Positions 24,655 to 32,587 of a stretch of 34,810 nucleotides of DNA are shown in pieces. Made by a program: the position numbers and the translations under genes. The stretch is from Alteromonas sp. ALT199 (GTDB lineage: Bacteria > Pseudomonadota > Gammaproteobacteria > Enterobacterales > Alteromonadaceae). The notes below the pieces were generated by a model that worked only from the letters and a program-made list of their open reading frames with translations, was not told the origin of the DNA and made no database searches. Position 1 is the first letter of the stretch. Each line of letters begins with the position of its first letter. The stretch covers positions 1 to 34,810 of the forward strand of contig NZ_JAHHDX010000020.1 in NCBI RefSeq assembly GCF_018619335.1, read 5' to 3'.

Positions 24655-25152
24655 TTAGCTTAATGCAGCAATAGCAGACTCGTAGTTTGGTTCTTCAGTA
24701 GTTTCTGCTACTTGCTCTGTATAAACCACTTTACCTTCACTATCGATAACAACAACCGAGCGCGACAGTAAACCTGTTAGCGGTGCTGATTCAAATGTTA
24801 CACCGTAATCATCGCCAAAGGTTGAACGGAAGGTGGAGCCTGTTAGCACGTTCTCGATGCCCTCTGCGCCACAGAAACGGCCCGCAGCAAATGGTAGGTC
24901 TGCCGACACACAGATAACAGTTGTGTTATCTAATTTTGCAGCTTCTTCGTTAAATTTACGCACTGACATCGCGCAAGTGCCTGTGTCGATTGAAGGGAAA
25001 ATATTCAAAACTACGTTTTTCCCTGCAAGCTCTGACAGCGTTACTTCACCCAAATCCGCCTTTACTAGAGTAAAGTCTGGTGCAGGTGTACCTACTTCCG
25101 GTAACTGCCCCTTAGTTGTAACTGTGTTGCCTTGAAAAGTAACTGATGCCAT
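24655..25152 (-). CDS. tpx: Thiol peroxidase (atypical 2-Cys peroxiredoxin)
   Basis: This 165-residue enzyme reduces lipid and other hydroperoxides with electrons from thioredoxin. The peroxidatic Cys60 lies in FPSIDTGTC and the resolving Cys94 in AAGRFCG, with the spacing expected for Tpx. The N-terminal [15 protein letters not shown] is family-typical. GGAG precedes the ATG at 25152. It stands ahead of the sulfurtransferase on the same strand. Confidence 0.96.
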   Translation of the reverse strand: MASVTFQGNTVTTKGQLPEVGTPAPDFTLVKADLGEVTLSELAGKNVVLNIFPSIDTGTCAMSVRKFNEEAAKLDNTTVICVSADLPFAAGRFCGAEGIENVLTGSTFRSTFGDDYGVTFESAPLTGLLSRSVVVIDSEGKVVYTEQVAETTEEPNYESAIAALS

Positions 25153-25226
25153 TCGCTTTCTCCGTTTTTCATTAATATAAAATAGTGGATGTAAAACAAC
25201 ACTTTCGCAAATAAAAGTGACACTTT

Positions 25227-25919
25227 TTAGATGTTTTCTTTAACCTGCGACTCTGCAAACGCGAGCTTATGCTGTAAATGGGGCTTACCTTTTAAGTATT
25301 CCCGCCTGAACACGCTAAAATAGTGCGCTAACGTCTGTGCCCCTTGCTTCTGTTCAGCTAGTGCCAAAACGCTAATACCTACTTCTGCGGTACAGTGTTG
25401 GAAATCATGGGTAGACTCTCTAAGTAAATAGTCTGAAGCTACTTCCATGCTAACGCCCAACACAGGAAAATTATGTAAGTAAGGGCTTTTTACAAACATC
25501 TTCTTTGCTTCACGCCAGGTTCCATCCAAGAAAATAAATAGTAACGTTTTGCCAGTATTCAATGGTGGAGCGTCAATACAGCGTTCAGCTGCAGCATATT
25601 CGTGTGGAAATACCACAATGGGAAAGTATTTGTCGTCGCTTAAAAGTTTCAGTAACGCTTCATCAGGTTCAGTTCGTTTCCATAAAAACGCGTGGTTGTC
25701 TCTCACCACATCGGCTATCAAACGGCCTGTATTGGTAGGTTTATAGTATTCGCCTTTGTACATTAAAAACAAAACCGCCACGTCTGTGCCAGCTTCAGGC
25801 TTAAATTCACAAATACAGTTTTGCGTTGGAAGCAAACATGCATCACAGCGAATCACTTTGCTACCACGCGCGTGAAATGGGCGTTCAGCACGAGATAGCT
25901 CGTCTAAACGAAGTGACAT
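25227..25919 (-). CDS. tapT: tRNA-uridine aminocarboxypropyltransferase (DTW domain, TapT)
   Basis: This protein of about 230 residues belongs to the DTW family (YfiP in E. coli), which transfers the aminocarboxypropyl group of SAM to uridine 47 of tRNAs (acp3U). The signature is [12 protein letters not shown]; the N-terminal zinc-type cysteines [14 protein letters not shown] and the late [18 protein letters not shown] motif also fit. I choose the ATG at 25919, which gives the family length. The frame stays open to a TTG at 25979 that would add 20 poorly matching residues. No strong ribosome site is seen before either start. The gene lies 118 bases downstream of the tRNA cluster on the same strand, with no hairpin terminator between. 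Confidence 0.9.
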   Translation of the reverse strand: MSLRLDELSRAERPFHARGSKVIRCDACLLPTQNCICEFKPEAGTDVAVLFLMYKGEYYKPTNTGRLIADVVRDNHAFLWKRTEPDEALLKLLSDDKYFPIVVFPHEYAAAERCIDAPPLNTGKTLLFIFLDGTWREAKKMFVKSPYLHNFPVLGVSMEVASDYLLRESTHDFQHCTAEVGISVLALAEQKQGAQTLAHYFSVFRREYLKGKPHLQHKLAFAESQVKENI

Positions 25920-26037
25920 AACAGAATTCAAGATAGTACGTCTTTGCCAAAGGTTTTTACGGATTTTACCATAGTACAATGCAGTAAAAGAGCGTGGTTA
26001 GCAAAGTTTTGTATTGAGTAGAAATAGGAAAATAAAA

Positions 26038-26124
26038 TGGTGCCCGGGGCCGGACTTGAACCGGCACGCTGTTACCAGCGAGGGATTTTAAATCCCTTGT
26101 GTCTACCAATTTCACCACCCGGGC
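26038..26124 (-). tRNA. leuZ: tRNA-Leu (UAA)
   Basis: An 87-base tRNA is readable on the - strand. The acceptor stem GCCCGGG pairs with CCCGGGC, the discriminator is A and CCA is encoded. The anticodon arm AGGGA-TTTAAAA-TCCCT gives anticodon UAA. A long variable arm and the GGTTCAAGTCC T-arm fit a class II leucine tRNA. It is the third gene of the tRNA cluster. Confidence 0.97.
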
Positions 26125-26183
26125 ATCGGGTTGCTTTTCAGCAAAGGTGTCAGGCGTAGAACCTGATGCTGCGTTGCAGCGTT

Positions 26184-26257
26184 TGGAGGCGGAACCCGGA
26201 GTCGAACCGAGATAGACGGATTTGCAATCCGCTGCATAGCCATTCTGCCATTCCGCC
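26184..26257 (-). tRNA. cysT: tRNA-Cys (GCA)
   Basis: A 74-base tRNA on the - strand has acceptor stem GGCGGAA/TTCCGCC, discriminator U and encoded CCA. The anticodon loop ATTGCAAAT carries GCA. The T arm reads GGTTCGACTCC. It is the middle gene of the cluster, in the same order as in E. coli (Gly, Cys, Leu). Confidence 0.97.
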
Positions 26258-26298
26258 AGATGCGTCTGGCGCGTGATTAAAACTCATCTCTAAGAGAT

Positions 26299-26374
<76 letters not shown>

Positions 26375-26420
26375 ATGTCTTAATCGACCATTTCGTTTGG
26401 TTGATGTCCTCTCGAAATGT

Positions 26421-26455
26421 GGGGTGCATTCTACCTACCCATTCAAAACTGTCAA
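26421..26455 (-). promoter_or_regulatory. Stable-RNA-type promoter of the tRNA cluster
   Basis: On the - strand a consensus TTGACA (26455-26450) and TAGAAT (26433-26428) are 16 bases apart, followed by the GC-rich discriminator GCACCCC. A GC-rich discriminator is typical of growth-rate and stringently controlled tRNA/rRNA promoters. The start should be near 26421, about 47 bases before tRNA-Gly. Confidence 0.75.
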
Positions 26456-26543
26456 CACAAAAAAGCGTTTAAATTGAGATAAATGCGGTTTTTTATGATC
26501 GTTTGCTATTTTTTTATTCACTTTGATTAAACCGCGATCAATT

Positions 26544-27116
26544 CTACTTTGCTGCACTACTTCGAAGGTGTGGCCACGCCGCTTTTGTATAAACAAACAT
26601 TGACCAAATTGACAGCACTGCAGAGAAATATAGAAGGATATAACCTAAAGAAACCCAATAAATTGTTACGCCCATAAAAGTTTCTAACCCTGAAAGTAAC
26701 CCAATTAAGGCTAACATTTGAGCAGTTGTTTTGGCTTTACCTATAAAAGACACTTTAACTGCGTCTCTTACGCCATTTGAACCCATCCATTCTCTTAGCG
26801 CCGACACATAAATTTCACGCACTAAAAGCGCGATGGATGGCAAGGTGATCCAAAGGTTAGCATAACTGTGCGTGATCATAAGAAGTGCAGCACCAACGAT
26901 AAGTTTATCAGCAACTGGGTCTAAGAATGCTCCAAAGGGAGTGGATTGTTCTAGCTTTCTGGCTAAGTACCCGTCAAACCAATCAGTAATGGCCGCCAAC
27001 CAAAAGATAAAGGCCCCTGCCTCGTGCGCCCAGCGCCAATCAAGAAAGTATACAACGACAAAAACAGGAATAAGGATTACTCGAAATAAAGTAATACAGT
27101 TTGGAACAGTCCACAT
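26544..27116 (-). CDS. pgsA: Phosphatidylglycerophosphate synthase
   Basis: This 190-residue integral membrane enzyme joins CDP-diacylglycerol and glycerol 3-phosphate, the committed step to phosphatidylglycerol and cardiolipin. The CDP-alcohol phosphotransferase motif D-G-x2-A-R-x8-G-x3-D-x3-D is complete (Asp48 to Asp70, DGYLAR ... GAFLDPVAD). Four to six membrane helices are expected. It begins MWTVPNCITLFR at an ATG. It lies between uvrC and the tRNA genes, the E. coli order. Confidence 0.96.
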   Translation of the reverse strand: MWTVPNCITLFRVILIPVFVVVYFLDWRWAHEAGAFIFWLAAITDWFDGYLARKLEQSTPFGAFLDPVADKLIVGAALLMITHSYANLWITLPSIALLVREIYVSALREWMGSNGVRDAVKVSFIGKAKTTAQMLALIGLLSGLETFMGVTIYWVSLGYILLYFSAVLSIWSMFVYTKAAWPHLRSSAAK

Positions 27117-27239
27117 AAAAATTACATCTCGGTGTTATGCCTCTATGGGCGTTTTATCGCAGTAGCTTTTTAGCTTAGCGTCTTGCATTTTCATAACACA
27201 TTACCTTAATTCGTAATGTATTGCTTGTTACTCAGTCAT

Positions 27240-29057
27240 TTATTGATGAAGGTGGTCGTAAATAGTATCCGCCAGTTCAGGGCTTATGCCTGGTACACTT
27301 GCTATTTCATCTTTACTGGCCTTTTTAAGACCTTGCAAGCCGCCCATAAACTTTAACAACGTTTGTCTGCGCTTAGCGCCAATACCAGGAATACTTTCAA
27401 GACTCGAGGTTGTTTTCACTTTCTGACGGCGGTTGCGGTGCCCAGTGATAGCAAATCTGTGTGATTCATCGCGGATATGCTGAATAAGGTGAAGCCCAGG
27501 CGAATGGCTATCCATTGGAAGCACTTGATGACTGCCTGCCAGTATCAAGGTTTCCAAGCCCGGCTTACGAGTAGTGCCTTTTGCAACACCTAAAAGCATG
27601 GGCTTCTTATCATGAGGCCAGTCTTCAAAAAAAGCCTCAGCTTGAGCAAGCTGACCTTTACCACCATCTATTAATAGAAGGTCCGGAATTTTTTGCACTT
27701 CTTTAACTGACTTATAGCGACGCTTTAGTGCTTGCGCCATAGCCGCATAATCATCTCCAGGCGTAATGCCTTCAATGTTATAGCGACGGTAGTCACTTTT
27801 AAGCGGCCCTTCACGATTAAATACCACGCAAGATGCTACTGTTTGTTGACCAGAGGTGTGAGAAATATCAAAGCACTCCATGCGCTGAATGGGTGTATCC
27901 ACTTCAAGGGCAGCTTCTAAATCGAGGTAGCGTGCAAACACCGACTTTTGTTGACTGTACTGCGCATCTAACGCAGTTTCTGCATTTGATTGGGCAAGCT
28001 GCAGGTATTTACGCTTCTCTTCCCTCGCCCCTTTAAAGAAATGCACCTTGTGCCCTGCTTCACTGGCAAGTACATCTGCAATAGCATCTTCGTCACTAAG
28101 TGTGTTGCTTAACACAATTTGTTTAGGAATGACTTTGTTGCCCGCTAAATAAAACTGAAGGAAGAAGGATTCGAAAACTTCTTGCTCGTCTGCCGTATTG
28201 GGTACTTTAGGGAAATACGCTTTACTGCCTAATAACTGCCCTTCGCGAATAAACATAACTTGGATGCACGCCATGTTGCCTTTGAACGCAAATCCAAACA
28301 CGTCCATTTCATCCTGGGTACCGGCAACCCATTGTCGCTCTTGTACTTTCCTTAATGCGTTTATTTGATCGCGATAGCGAGCGGCAGCCTCAAAGTTCAG
28401 CGCTTCGCTGGCTTTTTCCATTTTGTCCACCAGCCCACCAATAACTTGCTGGTTTTTACCTTTTAAGAATAAGCGAGCAAAATTGACCTGCTCTTTATAT
28501 TCCTCATCGCTCACATAGCCTTCAACACAAGGCGCGCTACAGCGCTGCATTTGATACTGAAGGCAAGGTCTGCTGCGCGCACGGTAATAGCTGTCTTCGC
28601 ACTGGCGTACAGGAAAGATACGCTGCATAGATCGCAAGCTTTCGCGCACCGACCATGCACTAGGGTATGGCCCGAAATATTCGCCCTTTTTCTTTTGCGG
28701 GCCGCGATGAAAAGACAGCCGCGGATGCTCGTGGTCTGATAAAAAGATGAAAGGGTAAGACTTGTCGTCACGCATTACCACGTTGTAACGCGGCTTATAC
28801 TTCTTAATGAAGTTGTTTTCTAGCAGAAACGCTTCGGTCTCACTATTTACAACGGTGACGTCCATATTCGCAATCTGACTGACTAACGAACGGGTTTTAG
28901 CGTTATCAAGGTTAGTACGAAAGTAACTTGATACTCGCTTTTTAAGGTTTTTGGCTTTTCCTACGTAAATAACCTCTTCCTGACTGTTGTACATACGGTA
29001 CACGCCAGGTTGAGAGGTTAAATTCTTAAGAAATGCTGCTGAATCGAATGCAGACAT
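27240..29057 (-). CDS. uvrC: Excinuclease ABC subunit C
   Basis: This DNA repair nuclease of about 605 residues makes both incisions around a lesion bound by UvrA/UvrB. In order it has the GIY-YIG domain (PGVYRMY ... VIYVGKAKNLKKR, near residue 15), a Cys-rich segment (CLQYQMQRCSAPC), the UvrB-binding UVR motif (about 200-235), the RNase H-like nuclease region (ECFDISHTSG, DLLLIDGGKGQL) and C-terminal helix-hairpin-helix repeats (SIPGIGAKRRQTLL, SVPGISPELADTI). I use the ATG at 29057, which matches E. coli UvrC; a GTG two codons upstream is also in frame. It follows uvrY by about 30 bases. Confidence 0.97.
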   Translation of the reverse strand: MSAFDSAAFLKNLTSQPGVYRMYNSQEEVIYVGKAKNLKKRVSSYFRTNLDNAKTRSLVSQIANMDVTVVNSETEAFLLENNFIKKYKPRYNVVMRDDKSYPFIFLSDHEHPRLSFHRGPQKKKGEYFGPYPSAWSVRESLRSMQRIFPVRQCEDSYYRARSRPCLQYQMQRCSAPCVEGYVSDEEYKEQVNFARLFLKGKNQQVIGGLVDKMEKASEALNFEAAARYRDQINALRKVQERQWVAGTQDEMDVFGFAFKGNMACIQVMFIREGQLLGSKAYFPKVPNTADEQEVFESFFLQFYLAGNKVIPKQIVLSNTLSDEDAIADVLASEAGHKVHFFKGAREEKRKYLQLAQSNAETALDAQYSQQKSVFARYLDLEAALEVDTPIQRMECFDISHTSGQQTVASCVVFNREGPLKSDYRRYNIEGITPGDDYAAMAQALKRRYKSVKEVQKIPDLLLIDGGKGQLAQAEAFFEDWPHDKKPMLLGVAKGTTRKPGLETLILAGSHQVLPMDSHSPGLHLIQHIRDESHRFAITGHRNRRQKVKTTSSLESIPGIGAKRRQTLLKFMGGLQGLKKASKDEIASVPGISPELADTIYDHLHQ

Positions 29058-29088
29058 AATCACTTTGACGTTATGCGTCTAGTGACGC

Positions 29089-29733
29089 TTAAAAGGTATT
29101 AGGATTGATTAGCTTATGACGGTAGGCTAAGTGTGTTAACTCTACGTCAGACGTCACGCCTAATTTTTGAAACATACGATAACGGTAGGTATTAACCGTT
29201 TTGGAATTGATGCTAAGTTCTCGGGCAATATCTGGCACTTTATGACCTTCGGTTAATCTCATGGCTATAGTAAGTTCTCTACTCGATAGCTCATCAAATG
29301 GATTATCCGAACTTGGCAATAACTTACTTATCGCAATGATATTGGCCATTTCGTTATCGAGATACATTTGGCCCGCCGCGACTTTACGAATGGCAAGAAT
29401 GACCTCATCTGGCTTTGCGTCTTTGGTAAGAAATCCAAACGCCCCCGCTTCCATTACCTGCATAGGTATTGGGCTTTCTTTGTGCATTGAAACACATATC
29501 ACCCGCGTATTTTCTGACATGCGAACAATTCTCTTAGTCGCTTCTAGTCCACCAATACCGGGCATGTTCACGTCCATGAGTACCACATCTGGCGCATTTT
29601 TTCGGCACATTTGTACCGCATCTTCACCGTTACTAGCTTCATCGATAACGGAAAAATCTTCTACGTCTTCCAGAATTCGGCGTATCCCTCTTCTGACCAA
29701 ATCGTGATCATCTGCTAGGATTATTTTTATCAC
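29089..29733 (-). CDS. uvrY: Two-component response regulator UvrY/GacA (BarA partner)
   Basis: This 214-residue NarL/LuxR-type response regulator has a receiver domain (1-120) with the acidic pocket Asp8/Asp9, phospho-acceptor Asp54 (VVLMDVNMPG) and conserved Lys in FLTKDAKP. The LuxR-type helix-turn-helix follows (about 145-205: LSSRELTIAMRLTEG, then SINSKTVNTYRYRMFQKL). Its position before uvrC is the hallmark of UvrY/GacA, which acts with the BarA/GacS kinase to induce CsrB-type small RNAs. The start is GTG at 29733, giving MIKIILADDHDLV, aligned with known homologues. No CsrB-like RNA was seen in this window. Confidence 0.95.
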   Translation of the reverse strand: MIKIILADDHDLVRRGIRRILEDVEDFSVIDEASNGEDAVQMCRKNAPDVVLMDVNMPGIGGLEATKRIVRMSENTRVICVSMHKESPIPMQVMEAGAFGFLTKDAKPDEVILAIRKVAAGQMYLDNEMANIIAISKLLPSSDNPFDELSSRELTIAMRLTEGHKVPDIARELSINSKTVNTYRYRMFQKLGVTSDVELTHLAYRHKLINPNTF

Positions 29734-29913
29734 TCTAGTATCTCACTGACTTCAGTTTTCTAAACAACTAGGTTAAAGGCCGCTAATTTTCGTTAATGAT
29801 AACTATTAGCAGCCTAAAACCTTATCACAGTCATCATACCACGAGATAAAGATTCGTGAAGTAGAGATACACAATTTGAAACTAAATTATTGATCTAGAT
29901 TACTTTTAGCCAA

Positions 29914-30633
29914 TTAAATTGGTAAATCAAACCAAAGGGCAACCAAATCTTGAGGTGCAGTGAGCGAAATACTATCTTCCTCGTAGATCCCAATAGCATC
30001 ACCAGATTCTAATCCTACCACCCCAGGTTCACTTTTCACCGAAGCTTCAGCCACACCTGAGATGATATGAAGATATCCTTTTTGCCTTTCAGTATTTCGA
30101 TACCATGCTTCTTGAGCCTTCAAGGTCAAACGACTTATTGATGCATTCTGCTTAATTCTTAACGACCCATCCCTGCCGTTTTCACTTACGAGCAACTCAA
30201 GCTTTTCATTACCACCAGCACTACTACCGAAGGTTTTCTGGGTATAGCCCGGGGTTCCACCTTTTTCATTTGGCACAATCCAAATCTGCAGAAAGTTCAC
30301 AGGTTCTTCACTAGACGGATTAAACTCTGAGTGCATGATGCCGCGACCTGCACTCATCACTTGTATATCACCCGCAGGTACCACGTATTCATTGCCCGTG
30401 TTATCTTTGTGTTTCAAGGCACCGCTCACTACATATGAGACGATTTCCATATCTCTATGGCCGTGAGTCTCGAAGCCTCTACCTGCTTGAACAATATCAT
30501 CATTAATCACTCTTAGCGCTGAAAATCCCATGTGCTTCGCGTCATAATAGTGCCCAAATGAAAAACTGTGTCGGCTTGTTAGCCAACCAAAATTGACTTT
30601 TCCTCTTTCATTCGCTTTTCTCAAGTACATCAT
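29914..30633 (-). CDS. Pirin family protein
   Basis: This 239-residue bicupin resembles E. coli YhhW. The metal ligands of the N-terminal cupin are intact: His57, His59, His101 and Glu103 (ETHGHRD and HSEFN). Pirins bind Fe or similar metals, and some oxidise flavonols such as quercetin; the physiological substrate is unknown here. AAGGAA lies before the ATG pair at 30633. It is downstream of the PLP enzyme on the same strand with a 239-base gap, so it is probably its own unit. Confidence 0.9.
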   Translation of the reverse strand: MMYLRKANERGKVNFGWLTSRHSFSFGHYYDAKHMGFSALRVINDDIVQAGRGFETHGHRDMEIVSYVVSGALKHKDNTGNEYVVPAGDIQVMSAGRGIMHSEFNPSSEEPVNFLQIWIVPNEKGGTPGYTQKTFGSSAGGNEKLELLVSENGRDGSLRIKQNASISRLTLKAQEAWYRNTERQKGYLHIISGVAEASVKSEPGVVGLESGDAIGIYEEDSISLTAPQDLVALWFDLPI

Positions 30634-30872
30634 TTTATTTCCTTAAGCCTTTCTGCTCTCACAACACCTTCTAACTTTGCACGTGCCACGTAGCAGCTTC
30701 TATCTTGGCTGATTTCATTCGCAATAAAGTTAGTTTAATTCTTTTTAGTCGGAATAAAATGCGGGATTATAGAGTTAGTTATTCTATTATTTAGAATGCT
30801 GTCATCGGAAATGCAAAAGGGGTCGATTAGAAACTCATTGGTTTGTGATTCAAGCTAAGCGGTAGCGAACAG

Positions 30873-32336
30873 CTACGACATGAAACACAAACGCTGCAGA
30901 GCGGTCTCGATAACCGCTGGATGACAGGCCAAATTAAGCCTTATATGATTCGGCGCACCGAAGGGTGCTCCGTCGTTACCTACTACGCCCCGCTCTATAC
31001 ACTGCTCTACACTTGCAACAGGTGAATAACGAAGAATTTGATCAGACTCCTTTCCTAATGAGTCTTTTTCAGTCGACACAGAAACCATTGGTTGCAAGAT
31101 CTTCGAGGGAAATGTGGCGAGATCTAGCCAAAGAAAGTAGCCAGCGCTACCCATCGTGTAGCCTACATTGATGTCGTAGTGCTTGAAGAAGCGCACTACA
31201 AGCTTTCTATTAAAGGCTAACGCACTTTTAACCGCATCTAACCAGGTGCTGCCACTCTCGTAGGCGGCAATAAGTGCAACTTTGCCTAAGTTGCTTGCAT
31301 TAAGGTGCCGGGCGCTAATGGCTTTTGCAAACTTATCTCGGGTCTTTTGATCTTTAATGACTGCGTACGACGCACCGGGAACACTCGCTAAGTTGAAAGC
31401 TTTAGAGGCACTATTAAGATGGATAATTCGGGGTGTGCGCCCAATATTTTTACTTACTGGTTTATCTTGCTTTCTTATTTCAGCTTTGTTTAAACCTGCG
31501 CTATCAAGTTCGCAGCCAAAGATAGGAATCAGGGTCGGTTCGTTATATGAGTTAAAGGCAAATTCACTGTGTACTTCATCAGTGATCAACAAAATATTGT
31601 GGTAAGCGCAAAAATCCACAATCTGACGCTGTGTTCTAGCGCTTAATACGGTGCCAGTAGGGTTATTGGGGTGGCAGATAACAAATGCTACTGCAGATTT
31701 GTCTAAAGCGTTAAGGTCTATATCGGTAAACGAATCATTAATACTTTGATGATTACTAGTGTGAGATGAAGCTACATCAGTATAATTTTCTTCTACGGTA
31801 TAGTCTGACTGCCCTACTGGTATATATACAGGTTCTACATCGTTGTTTTCCACCGTTTCGGCTATGGGCGAATAGGTCGGCGTTAAAACCATCACCTTCT
31901 GTCCGGCTTTACAGAATGTTCGAAGCGCAACGTCTATCGCGCCTATAACACTAGCTACATCAACCACATCACTGCTGTTAACCTCAAACCTGCTGTATTT
32001 CGGCGCACTGCGTTCAAAACGTTTAGCAACAGCTTCACCAATATCAAGAGACTGATATCCATATGTTGAGCGAAGGTTTTTTGTAACTGCACTTATAATG
32101 TCATCGCAGGGCGGTATATCCATGTCGGCAATCCACATAGCAATAGGCTCTTGCTGAGAATCTATGACCGATGTTTGCTGAGCCGTCGTGTTATAAAAGC
32201 GACGAAATATAGCTGAATACTTTAGCCGAGTTTGGTCGAGTTTTAGGTGAGCCGGTGCCTGCCATACATCTTTGTGAGGCATAAACTCATGCTCAAATGT
32301 ACTGAATACTGGAAGTTGATTTTGCCCTTCGTTCAC
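30873..32336 (-). CDS. PatB/MalY-type PLP-dependent aminotransferase or C-S lyase
   Basis: This 487-residue fold type I PLP enzyme resembles the PatB/MalY group, which includes cystathionine beta-lyases. Visible motifs are MWIADMDIPPC near the N terminus, HPNNPTG (222-228), the PLP Asp253 in ITDEVHSE, and the Schiff-base Lys312 in NSASKAFNLASVPG. The C-terminal HIRLNLAC holds the carboxylate-binding Arg. It is longer than the usual 390-400 residues because of polar inserts at about 184-206, 275-302 and 425-445. The start is GTG at 32336; an ATG 18 codons later is possible. It lies 251 bases downstream of ovoA on the same strand, so it could be the lyase that cleaves the OvoA product, but a general role is equally possible. 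Confidence 0.85.
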   Translation of the reverse strand: MNEGQNQLPVFSTFEHEFMPHKDVWQAPAHLKLDQTRLKYSAIFRRFYNTTAQQTSVIDSQQEPIAMWIADMDIPPCDDIISAVTKNLRSTYGYQSLDIGEAVAKRFERSAPKYSRFEVNSSDVVDVASVIGAIDVALRTFCKAGQKVMVLTPTYSPIAETVENNDVEPVYIPVGQSDYTVEENYTDVASSHTSNHQSINDSFTDIDLNALDKSAVAFVICHPNNPTGTVLSARTQRQIVDFCAYHNILLITDEVHSEFAFNSYNEPTLIPIFGCELDSAGLNKAEIRKQDKPVSKNIGRTPRIIHLNSASKAFNLASVPGASYAVIKDQKTRDKFAKAISARHLNASNLGKVALIAAYESGSTWLDAVKSALAFNRKLVVRFFKHYDINVGYTMGSAGYFLWLDLATFPSKILQPMVSVSTEKDSLGKESDQILRYSPVASVEQCIERGVVGNDGAPFGAPNHIRLNLACHPAVIETALQRLCFMS

Positions 32337-32516
32337 CCTCGATTTTCCCTTTCAAACAGTGTTTTGCCTTTTAACTTACCTTGTTAATCTTGTTCTGTTA
32401 ACTTGCGCCGTTGACTTGCCCTACTGAGCTCCTTGGCACTGTAACAAGCACAACGCGTTGCTCAATTACTATTTATCCAGGTGTTATGTCGGATATCAAG
32501 CCACTTCATATAACAA

Positions 32517-32576
32517 GCCGCGCTTTGTTTAGTGTTCTAACCCAGAGCACGGGCCCTAAGCGCGGCATTATGCTCT
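32517..32576 (-). other. Possible structured RNA (pseudoknot-like pairing) between ovoA and the PLP gene
   Basis: Within the 251-base gap after the ovoA tail, two complementary pairs interleave. GCCGCGCTT (32517-32525) pairs with AAGCGCGGC (32558-32566), and AGAGCA (32544-32549) pairs with TGCTCT (32571-32576). The order is that of an H-type pseudoknot, or of two mutually exclusive hairpins. On the + strand the second hairpin ends in a T run. It could be a terminator of ovoA, a leader element of the PLP gene, or chance. Confidence 0.3.
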
Positions 32577-32587
32577 TTTTTTCGCTT

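Noticed and set aside
25920..25979. 20-residue N-terminal extension of TapT from a TTG codon
   Set aside because: The ATG at 25919 gives the family length of about 230 residues, and the extension has no ribosome site or family resemblance.
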